Shown: in pieces, positions 20,247 through 29,984 of the stretch
Position numbering within the stretch: position 1 is the first letter of the stretch
Layout of the letters: each line of letters begins with the position of its first letter
From: Tricholoma matsutake
Lineage: Eukaryota > Basidiomycota > Agaricomycetes > Agaricales > Tricholomataceae
Assembly: GCA_026075535.2 (NCBI GenBank)
Contig: AP026538.1
Span: 17,368,337 to 17,432,336, forward strand
Reading direction: 5' to 3'
Length of the DNA: 64,000 nt
Program-made: the position numbers and the translations under genes
The notes under the pieces: model-generated
Databases searched by the model: none
What the model was told of the DNA's origin: nothing
Seen by the model: only the letters and a program-made list of their open reading frames with translations

Positions 20247-21176
20247 TCCACCCGCTTCTTAACAGATGAAACCGACGACCTCTATAACGAGATGTCCAAA
20301 CCCGCAACCACACCGATGACATCCGTGAAGGACATTCGAATCCGATCACCAACAGACTTCTCAGGAGAGCGGACCAAGACCGCCAAGTTCCTGCAGGAGA
20401 TAGACCTATATGACCAGGTCTATGACACAAATGACAAGAAGATTATCTTCATGCTGTCCTTCATGAATGGAGGGACAGCAGCTGCCTGGGCACAGGCATT
20501 TGTCAACCAACACCAGTCCAAGGGACTCAGTGAATACGGAGACTTCCGACAGAAGGTCTTAGAGGCCTTCTCACTGATCGATGATGCCAGAACGGCAAAG
20601 ACAGAGATCAAGAATCTCAAGCAAGGTTCAGGGAACCTTGAAGAATATGTGGCGAACTTCTGCATCCTGAAAGACAGGACAGGAATCACAGAAGATGCAG
20701 CCATGATTGAGTACTTCATGGATGGACTGCACCCCAAATTACTGAAGAGGGTACACACGATGGAAACGGTACCCAACACTCTTGAGGGCTGGATAAAGGC
20801 AGCCTCGAAATACGAAGGCCAATGGAAACGGGCCATGGCAATCCTGGGGAAGTCCAGGCAGAACCAGAAGATGAAGGAAACAACGAAGAAAGGACAGCCC
20901 TCTCTTGACATCAACCGACTGACGAACCAAGAACGTGTGGAACACCTCCAAAAAGGATTGTGTTTCATCTGCCACCAACCTGGACACCGATCGTCCGACC
21001 ACAAGGATGGAAAAGACCCCACCCAGATGGGGTCAGCGCCTCCTCCTTACCGAAACCATTTCACCCAGAAAAAGACTGGGGTGGACACCTACCAGAAGAT
21101 CTGCACAATGCTGGATGAACTAGACGAAGAAGAAAAGGAACGAGCCCTCAACCTCATGGAGGAATTGGGTTTTTAG
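20247..21176 (+). CDS. Gypsy-1 Gag
   Basis: Capsid and nucleocapsid protein of the retrotransposon particle. The first ATG in frame is 20292 (MSKPATTPMTSVKDI); the frame is open upstream to about 20247, so an earlier start is possible. Contains the Ty3/Gypsy Gag core (FSGERTKTAKFLQEIDLY; AAWAQAFVNQH; NLKQGSGNLEEYVANF; IEYFMDGLHPKLLKRV) and one zinc knuckle CFICHQPGHRSSDH (about 20958-21000), where the fourth ligand is His rather than Cys. Ends with TAG at 21174-21176, right after a G GGT TTT sequence. Confidence 0.85.
   Translation, partial: STRFLTDETDDLYNEMSKPATTPMTSVKDIRIRSPTDFSGERTKTAKFLQEIDLYDQVYDTNDKKIIFMLSFMNGGTAAAWAQAFVNQHQSKGLSEYGDFRQKVLEAFSLIDDARTAKTEIKNLKQGSGNLEEYVANFCILKDRTGITEDAAMIEYFMDGLHPKLLKRVHTMETVPNTLEGWIKAASKYEGQWKRAMAILGKSRQNQKMKETTKKGQPSLDINRLTNQERVEHLQKGLCFICHQPGHRSSDHKDGKDPTQMGSAPPPYRNHFTQKKTGVDTYQKICTMLDELDEEEKERALNLMEELGF
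21167..21176 (+). promoter_or_regulatory. Probable -1 ribosomal frameshift site between gag and pol
   Basis: The last Gag codons read G GGT TTT TAG. GGGTTTT in this phase is a canonical X XXY YYZ heptamer, directly before the Gag stop. A -1 shift enters the frame TTA GAG CAG CAG .. ATG that runs without a stop into protease. No downstream stem was computed. Confidence 0.6.
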
Positions 21177-24100
21177 AGCAGCAGCCTGATATGACACCAG
21201 TCACCGCTGAAATTTCCATAGGGTCTGTACTCTTAGCTACCATGAATAGACAATCTATGCACCTGTCTATTCGGGTAGCTGAGTCAGACAACAGAAAAGA
21301 CGTCGCAACGAATGCGCTCCTCGACTCTGGAGCAGGAGGAGTCTTTATTGACTCAAAATTCATTGAACAAGAAGGGATCAAGACATATCCCTTGGGCTAC
21401 ACCATCCGGGCCACAAACGTCGATGGAACTCTGAACAGGCAGGGAACGATCACGAGATACGTGAGGGGAAGGCTCCACATCAATGGACGGAGCTACCCAA
21501 TGAAATACCTAGTCGCTGGACTAGGCAAGGAATCGGTGATCCTGGGCCTGTCATGGCTATGGGAGGTGAACCCGATTATCGATTGGATGAAAGGAACTCT
21601 TGAGTTCCGAGACGAAGAACGACGGGCTCAAATCCAACGGATCTTGGAGAAGACAAGAAGAGCCAAACGAGCCCTCCTGAACACCCTAAAGCTCCCCAGG
21701 GTCGACACTGAAAGGGAAGCACCCAACAACAAACTGGCACGAATTCGACGCATCGTGGCCAAAACAAGACAAAGGCTCTCTGAAGAGAAGGAGAGGAGCC
21801 TCACCCGAGCCAAAGTGGCTGTGGCAAAAACCAGGGAGAGACTCTCCAAAGAAAGGCAGAGAAACCTTGCCCGAGCCTGATTGGCCATGGCAAAAATGAA
21901 GGAAAGGCTTTCTGAGAAGAAAGCAAAAGAGCTGAATTCAGTCCAGAAAGCCGTCGCAATGACCAGGACCAAGGGCACTCCTAAAGAAGACAGGAACCTC
22001 GAAGCAGCAAGACGTGCCATTGCCAAAACCCGAGAAAACCAGAAGAAAAGACAACTGGAGAAGGGAAAGAACAATGAATGCGACAGGACACAACAAATTG
22101 TGCAAAAGATGAAAGAACTGCTAACCTCCACAGGGGAGGGAAGTACTGGCAAAAGGAACATGAAAATGACACTATGGAACAGGATAAACAACCCTCAACA
22201 AGGGACTACCCCGACCCACAATATTAGGACCCCAGATCATGGTACCACCAATGCTGAAGTACCTATGCCCAGGGAGACTCCCCCTCAAGTGAAGGTCGAG
22301 GAGATACCTGATGAAGAATTACTGGCAGACACCCGCATGGAAATACAAGCAATGGAAGAGACCTATGAACAAGATGCAACAGACCTCTTGATTGCATATG
22401 TACGAGGAGAACCAGTCATTGGCATATTTGAACTGCCAGAAGAACCACCCCTCACCAGGGAGCACCGAGGACCGACCCATAAGTACATACGGAAAATGAA
22501 CACGATCTCCAGGATCACAAAGGCCAAAGACTCCCTGCGATACATATTCTCGAAGAGCGCATGGATCAGAGCAAAGACATCCATTTCCCAGCGACTCGTG
22601 CATGAACAGGATGAGGGAAAAGAGGCCAGCAAGCAAACCCTGGACGACCTACTGCCACCAGAATACCAGAAATACAGACAGGTATTCGAAAAGGCCGCAT
22701 CTGAATGATTCCTGGAGTCAAGACCATGGGATCACGCAATTGACTTGAAGGAAGGCTCTGTACTGAAGGATTGCAAAGTCTACCCACTGACACCAAAGGA
22801 ACAAGAGAAACTCAACGAGTTTCTAGACGAAAACCTGGAGAAAGGATACATCCGACCGTCGAAATCACCCATGGCATCCCCATTCTTCTTCATGTTGAAG
22901 AAGGACTCTGACGCTCTGCGACCTTGTCAAGACTATCGCTATCTGAACGAAAGAACGATCCGGAACAACTACCCCCTGCCACTGATTGGAGACCTCTTGG
23001 ACAAGCTGAAGGGAGCGAGATTCTTCACGAAACTTGATATTCGATGGGGATATCATAACGTACAGATAAAGAAAGGAGACGAGTGGAAGGCAGCATTCAA
23101 GACTAACCGAGGGCTATTTGAGCCAATGGTGATGTTCTTTGGGCTGTGCAACTCACCGGCAACATTCCAGGCCATGATGAACAATCTCTTCTGAGATATG
23201 CTAGATGAAGGATGGCTCGTCATCTATATGGATGACATCCTAATCTTCTTGAAGACGGAAGAAGAACACCGGATAAGGACCGAAAGGGTCCTCGAACGAC
23301 TATGGCAATGCAATCTCTACCTGAAAATAGAGAAATGCAAATTCAATGTACAGGAAGTCAACTTCTTGGGCATGATCATCAGGCCCAACGAACTCGCAAT
23401 GGACAACACGAAGCTGGCTGGGATCAAGGACTGGCCCATGCCAAAGACAGTGAAGGATGTAAGATCCTTCCTAGGATTTGGGAACTTCTATTGAAGATTC
23501 ATTGGACACTTCGCGGATCTGGCCAGACCGCTGAATGATTTGACAAAGAAGAACCAAAAATTCGAATGGATGAATGGCTGCCAGCAGTCGTTTGATGCGC
23601 TGAAAAGGAAATTCAACGAAGCCCCAGTACTGCTGATGCCAGACGCAACGAAACCATTTGTGGTGGAATCTGATGCCTCGAAATTTGCGACAGGCACAGT
23701 ACTCAGACAACAGGATGCCAACGGAGACTGGCACCCATGCAGCTATATCTCACATTCTTTCAATGAAGCCGAAAGAAATTACGAGATATATGACAGGGAA
23801 CTACTGGGAGTGATCTGAGCGCTAGAGACAGGGAGACACTACCTACAGGGGACACAGTTCCCTGTGACAGTACTGTCCGATCACAAGAACCTGACGTACT
23901 TCCATCAGCCACAAAAACTAAACTGATGACAGGCTAGATGGGCCATTTACTTGTCACAATTCGACCTGAAGCTACAACATGTACCAGGATCACAGATGGT
24001 ACAATCTGACGCCCTATCGAGGAGAGCAGATCACATAGCTGAAGAAGACACCGATAACGAGGACAAGACCATCCTCGCTGACAAACTGTTCATCAAAACA

Positions 24101-25546
24101 ATCAACACTGAGCTCCAGGGAGCCCTGGTCTCAGCAATAATGAAGGATGACCTCATAAATGAAGCTTTACAAGCCCTGAAGAACAATGGAACTCCCCCAA
24201 TCAAGTCTGCATTGGAGGACTGGAAATTCGAAGACAGCCTGCTCTTTTTCAAAGACAGGTGCTATGTGCCACAGGATGAAACCCTCCGCCAAGCAATCAT
24301 ATGGAAATACCATGATAGCATCACAACAGGACACCCTGGACAATGGCAGATGATTGAACTGATCCGACGAGACTACTGGTGGTCAGGAATGGCCAACTTC
24401 ATCAAGAAGTACGTCAAAGGCTGCGCAAAGTGCCAGCAAATGAAAGTGAATACACACCCGACAACCCCACTGCCAACACCGATATCATCCAATGCCAGCA
24501 GACCATTCGAGCTGGTAACGACAGATTTTATCATGGACTTGCCAATGATAAATGGATTTGACTCAATCATGGTTGTGGTAGACCATGGTCTTACGAAGGG
24601 GGTAATTTTTATCCCTTGTGCGAAGACGATCGATGCACTTGGCACCACAGACCTCTACCTGCACCATGTGTACACAAGATTTGGACTCCCCAGAAGAATC
24701 ATCTCAGACAGAGACCCTCGATTCACATCCAAACTCTTCCGAGAACTCGGACGACTGCTCAGAATCAAGCTATCCATGAGCACTGCCTATCACCCCCAGA
24801 CCAATGGAGAAACGGAGCGAGTAAACCAAGAACTAGAGGTTTACCTCCGCATGTTCTGTTCGAACAAACCAGAAGATTGGGAGTGTTATCTCCCAACAGC
24901 AGAATTTGCGCATAACCAGAAGACGCACTCCGCAGTAAAACATTCGCCATTTTACTTGATGATGGGATATCAGCCACGTGCTATCCCCACCCCATACGAA
25001 AAGACGAACGTGCTGGCCACTGAACAGAGAATCCAAGAACTTCTCTCTGCGAGAAGGGAAGCTCTTGCCGCACATGAACTAGCCAGACAGGCTATGGCTG
25101 CCCGAACAAAAGGGCGATACAAACCCCTTGGAGAACAAGTATGGCTTGACTCCAAGAACCTGAAGATTGGCTACCCAATGAGAAAACTGGCGCCAAAACG
25201 AGAAGGGCCCTTTGTGATTGAAGATGCCTTGTCGAGAACGACATACCGATTGAAACTGCCGCCGAGATGGAAGATCCACCCAGTATTCCATGTGGCTTTA
25301 CTCACGTGATACCATGAGAATGACACTCATGGGCGAAACTTCCTGACTCCACCACCCGACCTTGTGGAAGGAGAAAACAAATATGAGGTGGAAGTGATCA
25401 TTGCACACAAGAAGCACAGCAAGACACACCATTACCTCATGAAATGGGTTGACTACCCGACATCCAAAAATACATGGGAACCCGAATCAAACCTGAAGAA
25501 TGCCCCCGAGATCCTGACAGCATATAAGAAGAGGTACCACCTCTGA
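21176..25546 (+). pseudogene. Gypsy-1 Pol: protease, RT, RNase H, integrase, chromodomain
   Basis: A single frame interrupted by eight TGA codons (21878, 22706, 23192, 23492, 23816, 23924, 23927, 25307) and no TAA or TAG. Protease: ALLDSGAGGVFIDS (about 21315). [13 protein letters not shown] and YMDD (23225-23236). RNase [12 protein letters not shown] (about 23665) and DRELLGV. Integrase: a zinc H-H-C-C (YHDSITTGHPG..CAKCQQMK, 24310-24440), catalytic D in TTDFIMD, D in ISDRDPRFTS and E in NGETERVNQELE; then GPF and, at about 25364-25540, a chromodomain (YEVEVIIAHKKH..YLMKWVDYP..TWEP). A basic repeat region lies between protease and RT. Each TGA is where relatives have Arg. Confidence 0.95.
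21655..22120 (+). repeat. Lys/Arg-rich repeats between protease and RT
   Basis: About five diverged copies of a 25-30 residue motif of the form (K/R)xAxAKTRxRLSEExxRxLxRA, for example VAKTRQRLSEEKERSLTRAK, VAKTRERLSKERQRNLARA, MAKMKERLSEKKAKEL and IAKTRENQKKRQLEKG. Predicted to be highly charged and helical. Not part of the normal protease-RT layout; role unknown. Confidence 0.7.
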
Positions 25547-25640
25547 CGAGAACCCAAGAAACCCCCACTATCTGAACCGAACCCCAGCCAAATGACACCC
25601 CTGATACCCCCCCCCCAAACGACGATTGACCCACTGAACG

Positions 25641-26183
25641 TTGACACCCTTCACATTCACCCCCACCCCCTCCCCTATGACAAAGAACAAATGCGAGAAG
25701 AACATGGCGACTGGACAACGAGTCATTGACCAGTCACCAAGAACGAACAGACTGCCAGGGCAACCCTCCTGGGAATGCCTGCACGGAATCACATTCTGGA
25801 TAAACAAAGACGACTGGATAAAAAGAATATCCTCGACTTGCCTGAGATGCTGCCTCTATACACGGAGGAGCACAAAGATGGATTTGGCCTGGGTAAAAGC
25901 ACAATTCAAAGAATGGTGCTTCGAGGGAGAATTAGATGGCGGCGACTATTTCCCTGAAGAATTCGTTATCGACTGGGATGGTCTGACCCCAGGCAGGAGA
26001 CCACTAGTGGGAATTGGCCCACTACTGTGGAATGACCTTCAGTGGAACACCCACTATGACGAAGAAAGCAGATTTGAGCTGGCAAGGCAGCTCTTATTCG
26101 GACGACATGGAGAACTGGGGACACTGCTGCGTTCCAGCCGACACCCCCACACATCGACACCCCTGACCACTGAGCACAACTAG
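25641..26183 (+). CDS. Extra ORF of Gypsy-1 downstream of pol
   Basis: Open frame of up to 180 codons. The C-terminal half, from about 25875, looks protein-like: MDLAWVKAQFKEWCFEGELD, YFPEEFVIDWDGLTPG, LWNDLQWNTHYDEESRFELA. Not recognised. Chromoviruses of this group normally end near the chromodomain, so a third ORF is noteworthy. It could be expressed by readthrough or from a spliced RNA. The N-terminal third, overlapping the open extension of the pol frame, may not be coding. Confidence 0.5.
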   Translation: MTPFTFTPTPSPMTKNKCEKNMATGQRVIDQSPRTNRLPGQPSWECLHGITFWINKDDWIKRISSTCLRCCLYTRRSTKMDLAWVKAQFKEWCFEGELDGGDYFPEEFVIDWDGLTPGRRPLVGIGPLLWNDLQWNTHYDEESRFELARQLLFGRHGELGTLLRSSRHPHTSTPLTTEHN

Positions 26184-26191
26184 GTGCAAAC

Positions 26192-26300
26192 CGATCATCC
26201 GCAAAGACGTTAAACTACCGATCGTCCACAAAGACGTTAAACTACCGACCGTCTGCAGAGACACTAAACTACCGAGCATCCACAAAAATGTAAAACTATG
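26192..26300 (+). repeat. Four tandem 27 bp repeats in Gypsy-1
   Basis: Units of the form ACCGATCGTCCACAAAGACG plus TTAAACT, four in a row, diverged mostly at CpG. They lie between the extra ORF and the 3' LTR. Confidence 0.8.
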
Positions 26301-26542
26301 GTGATTGCCCTTGATACTGCACAGACCCTACAGACCCCTCCCCTTCTGATGACACCACCGACTCCTTGACACTGCTACCTAGGGCAGTGTGAACCAGAAG
26401 AACCCGATCATGGTCCGAGTTCAGACATGAATTATTCCTCCATCGTACCCCTCGACCCCGACCTACCCACATAACCAGACCACGCCTGATCAGACCACGA
26501 AGGAGAGACAAAGATTTAGGTCGAAGTGTGGAACTTTCAACC

Positions 26543-26560
26543 ATAGTGGGGGGGGGGTAA
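26543..26560 (+). promoter_or_regulatory. Gypsy-1 polypurine tract
   Basis: AGTGGGGGGGGGGTAA ends immediately before the 3' LTR, the expected position for the plus-strand primer. Confidence 0.8.
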
Positions 26561-27170
26561 TGTTACAATTGTCCTTGTAACTCATGGAACCCGACGCACC
26601 TGACGATCCCCTCCAGACAGGAGGCACCTCTTGACTCATGCCTGTGGCATGTCCTTGACACCAGACACACGCATGATGCATGCCGACTGCATGCATTCGA
26701 TCCCCTTCCCATGGAAGGCACCCTTGACACATGGTGACTCCATGCACCTGAACCCATTCCCACACATGCTGTGATACGACAGCCCCTTGACATGAGGTCC
26801 GTGACATCGGATGCCTCATGCTATGCATGAGGCTTATTGTTTCTATTCATACCTGATATGCATCTACCTTTCTGATTGGATGATAAGGACCTTCCTACTA
26901 GTATAAGTACTGCGACTTGTAGTAGGGATGTCCTTAGTTTAGATCTAGGCAATTAACAGCCTTAACTTGCAACTCGCGAACTTACTCGAAACCACTAAGG
27001 AAGCCCCTTAGTGTGTGAACCTGAACGACTCTATGCAGAAGCCCTGCTAGAGTGCACTACCTATCTTACGTTGGACGCTCCGAGTAAGACTAGTGCCAAA
27101 TGACTCATCGAGGAAGCACCTCGTCGAATGACATCGACTAGATTGAGTGGTTGAGGCTTCGCCCTTAACA
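26561..27170 (+). repeat. Gypsy-1 3' LTR
   Basis: 610 bp, same ends as the 5' LTR, followed by the TSD copy TACAC (27171-27175). 27176-27252 after it is a short remnant of the host long-inverted-repeat element. Confidence 0.95.
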
Positions 27171-27406
27171 TACACTATCTACAGCTAGAAAAATGTATGT
27201 GGAGGGTATATGGATGTATGTAGAAGCAAGGACTGATGTTGGGAGAGCTGGGGAAGTAGGTGCCCAGACACCCTACTCCATTTGCCCACCTCCAAAAAGG
27301 TGACGTCCTTGTCGCCACAGAAAAAAGGAAAATGCAAAACAATAAGTAGGAATAATATAAACAAAAGAATTCTATGGTTGGTATCAGAAATAAAGTAGAG
27401 AAAAAC

Positions 27407-29418
27407 TCAACAAGGGGGTCTCCATCCCAATGCCTGAAGGGCCCTACTCAAATCTGCAAGTTGGGGGTCTTGATCCCAGTCTAGACTCAGAACAGGAGGA
27501 GCAGGTGCAGGTGCTACTCCACAGGGCACAATAATGACAGGTCTTCCTGGTCTGATACTGGAGGGATGACATTGGGTGATAAAAGGTTGGGTGGAACGAA
27601 AGAAGGCAGAGCTAAATTTAAAAAATTTCGAGATGGAAAATATTGCAGGGGGGCTCATCATCGTCTCGTCCATCGTCATAGCATTCCAAATGGCTGTACA
27701 CAGGCATTCCATAGACACGAGAGGTCTTGGGGGAGCAAGGGCATGGTGGGGAGGGACTCAGCATCTTCGGCCCAGTCTAAATGTGCAGGAGGTAGCAAAA
27801 TGGTTTGTTTAGGGTCAAGCAGGGGCAAGCTGGGGTGTACAGGTGGAGACAAGGGCCTAGACAGTGAATGGGGGGTGTTGAAAGGTGTCGACGGCCTCGT
27901 TAGTGATGCAGAGGGGGTACAAGATGTAGGTGGCAGTGAGACGGCTTGTTTCTGGGGGTTTGGGGGTGAGCAGGGTCATTGGGACGCAGCTGGTGGCGAA
28001 ATGGCATGTTTTTGGGGTTCCTGAGGCAAGCAGGGGGGATGGGGCAGGACTTGGGGGTGTTCTGAGGGTTCAGGTAGGGTATTTTGTCATTTCAGAGCTG
28101 TGGGCCATGGTCCAGAAGGGGGCAGAGGAGGGGATATGGCCGTTGTTGATAGATGCATTGTTGATGATGTGGCAGGCCGCATGGATGCGTAAGGCATATT
28201 CATGGGCTGTTGGTGCATAGCAGGAGCAGGGGGAGCAAGCAGGGGGGGGGACAGGGGGGTGTAGCTGGGTGTACAGGTCACTGTTGGAGGTCCTGGGGCT
28301 GGCATAGTTGCATTGTCAAGCTTGCGACACGTTCAGGTGAACGCATCCATGCGACTTCACATAACGGCGTTTCCTGGGCTGTGGATGGGCTCTGTGCATC
28401 GTTTAAAGCTGTAGCAACATTTGATGAGGTCGTAGAAGTTGTCTGTGCACTAGACATGGCCCTAGATGCCATTTTAGGGGCGGTTGTGGCTGGTAACATT
28501 GGCATTGGCAGCTGTGGCATGGCAGCGAAACGGCGGGGCTCAGGACATGGGAGGAGGGGCTGGGGAGTCTCTAGGGGTGCTGTAGACTGATTCGGCAAGG
28601 TGTTCCGTCGTTTCTGAGGTGCTGGGGGCGGTTTCGGGGCTAGGGACAGAGTGATGGTAGTGGTTGTCGATGTTGTTGGCATCATTGATGGGGCTGATGG
28701 GGCCATTGCTATGGGTGACGTGGCTGGTCTGGGGGCTCGTTGGGTGGAGAAGGGCTCAGGAGGTTGGGCTGGGGGCTGTCATCGGTCTGTACTGCTGTCT
28801 CACAGGTGTTGCAAAGCTCGACAGACATCCCCACATCATTCAGTAGACATGGCAGCTCGTTGTCATGCACAGTTTGCATGGCAGCGTTGATGGAGGTGGG
28901 AGTGGTCTGAGTGCTCATATCCATCGTTTGGTGAGTTGTCGACTCCACTTGTATGCTCTCATTGACCTTGGTCCTCTCGTGTTTCATCTCTCCCATGTTT
29001 CTCATTCCTCTGTTCTCCCTTTCTCATACTCGAGCTTGCCCCTTACTTCCTGTTCTTCCTTCCCTTCATCGAGTCCGACTTCATGGCCTTCTCTCCAACC
29101 ATTTTCATATGCTCGTTCCTCTGCGTGTTTCATATTCTCGAGCTCTTCTTTTCTACCTAGCTTTTTCCCTTCTTCAAGCACAGCATCGCGTCTTTTTTCT
29201 TCATCCTCATTAGCCAGATATCTTCCTTCATCATAGCCTTCCTTCCTTCCTGGATCAAAGGCCTTGGTTCTTGCATTTTCCAATAGTTCTTGTATAACAC
29301 TCTGTAGTAAAGCATTACATATGACAGCTGTTGATGTGGTTGTTACAGGGTTGCAGAAGCATCCAATTTCAGCAAAAGTGCTTAGAGTGGGAATTCGGGA
29401 GTTCCTAGGTTCAGGCAT
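27407..29418 (-). pseudogene. Protein of the small LTR element, minus copy
   Basis: Probable start ATG at 29418 (MPEPRNSRIPTLSTFAEIG). It reads through a Glu/Lys/Gly-rich coiled-coil-like stretch (EEGKKLGRKEELENMKHAEE; GWREGHEVGLDEGKEEQE, about 29010-29200), then a Ser/Thr/Pro-rich part with STQTTPTS, AAMQTVH and AVQTDDSP, and ends in DWAEDAESLP and LDWDQDPQLADLSRALQALG (stop at 27407). Frames change several times, so this copy is decayed. No known Gag fold or zinc knuckle was recognised. The same domain order in the other copy shows it is the element's own gene. Confidence 0.6.
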
Positions 29419-29573
29419 GGTGGTAGACAAAGTAATGAAGCCAGAAAACAGACTAGTAGTGCAGTCGAAGGCTGGCGACCAGAGCAACAAATGTGATGAC
29501 ATGAAAATGACAAGAAAGTAAGTAAGAACGGAGATAGCTGAGAACAAACTGAGACTGGCAAAGCAAAGGTGTG

Positions 29574-29603
29574 AATCGAATCATGCTCTCATCACCAAGA
29601 TGG
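29574..29603 (+). other. tRNA 3'-half-like sequence at the primer site of the small LTR element
   Basis: On the plus strand this reads GAATCGAATCATGC then TCTCATCACCA, like a T-arm, acceptor strand and CCA end of a tRNA. In the element's minus sense it lies right after the 5' LTR and starts TGGTGATGAGA, as a tRNA primer-binding site should, but the match appears to go beyond the usual 8-18 nt. Confidence 0.45.
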
Positions 29604-29743
29604 AGACATGCCAGGTGTCTCCTCTATAGCAATGGCATTGAGGCCCGGATAGTGATAGGATAAGTGACTATGTACATGTGTGACTGTCTACTGACTATGT
29701 GGTCACATGAATACTGGAGTAGGTGCCCAGACACCCTACTCCA

Positions 29744-29980
29744 GTGGAATAGCATGCTCATCATCAGGGATGATGAGCACAACATTAGCTGAGACTGGCG
29801 CATGTTGATCAACCATGGGAGATGGTGATCGGGTGGTAATTGGGGTGGTGGGAACATATCTGTCACTATTCTTAGGCTTGTATTGTGGGAAGGTCAGGTG
29901 ATGATTCTTCGTTAAAGGCAATATTACATAATTACTGATTCAGGCACTGTCCACTGCCATACCCACTGCCTTAGGTTTTG
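29744..29980 (-). repeat. Right 237 bp inverted repeat
   Basis: Inverted copy of 18821-19057. Its frame is open (TTPITTRSPSPMVDQH) where the left copy has TGA. It meets ABC transporter sequence immediately to its right. Confidence 0.75.
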
Positions 29981-29984
29981 CCTG

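Larger units (their letters stand above)
19366..27170 (+). mobile_element. Gypsy-1: complete Tf1/sushi-like chromovirus
   Basis: A 7.8 kb LTR retrotransposon with 610 bp LTRs at both ends, TG..CA termini and a perfect 5 bp duplication TACAC (19361-19365, 27171-27175). Order: LTR, self-priming site, gag, protease, reverse transcriptase, RNase H, integrase, chromodomain, an extra ORF, 27 bp repeats, polypurine tract, LTR. Chromodomain plus self-priming place it in the Tf1/sushi chromovirus group. pol is one frame broken by eight TGA codons, so this copy is dead. It is inserted inside the long-inverted-repeat element. Confidence 0.95.
27253..29743 (-). mobile_element. Small LTR element without RT, minus copy (3' LTR truncated)
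   Basis: Same family as 34725-37283. In minus sense the 5' LTR is 29743-29601 (143 bp, TGGAGTAGG..GTCTCCA) and the internal protein ends at 27407. The 3' LTR starts at 27280 but is cut after 28 bp (27253). No RT, RNase H or integrase is encoded. It abuts the inner edge of the right 237 bp inverted repeat. Confidence 0.8.
18821..29980. mobile_element. Composite insertion bounded by 237 bp inverted repeats
   Basis: 18821-19057 and 29744-29980 are inverted copies of equal length (237 bp) with only scattered substitutions, many CpG/TpG. They sit exactly at the edges of ABC transporter parts 2 and 3. Without the nested Gypsy-1 and small LTR element the host insertion is roughly 0.86 kb, so it looks like a long-TIR or foldback DNA element. 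I could not define a target duplication; the outermost bases (CACCACAG / CTGTGGTG) are themselves inverted. Confidence 0.6.
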
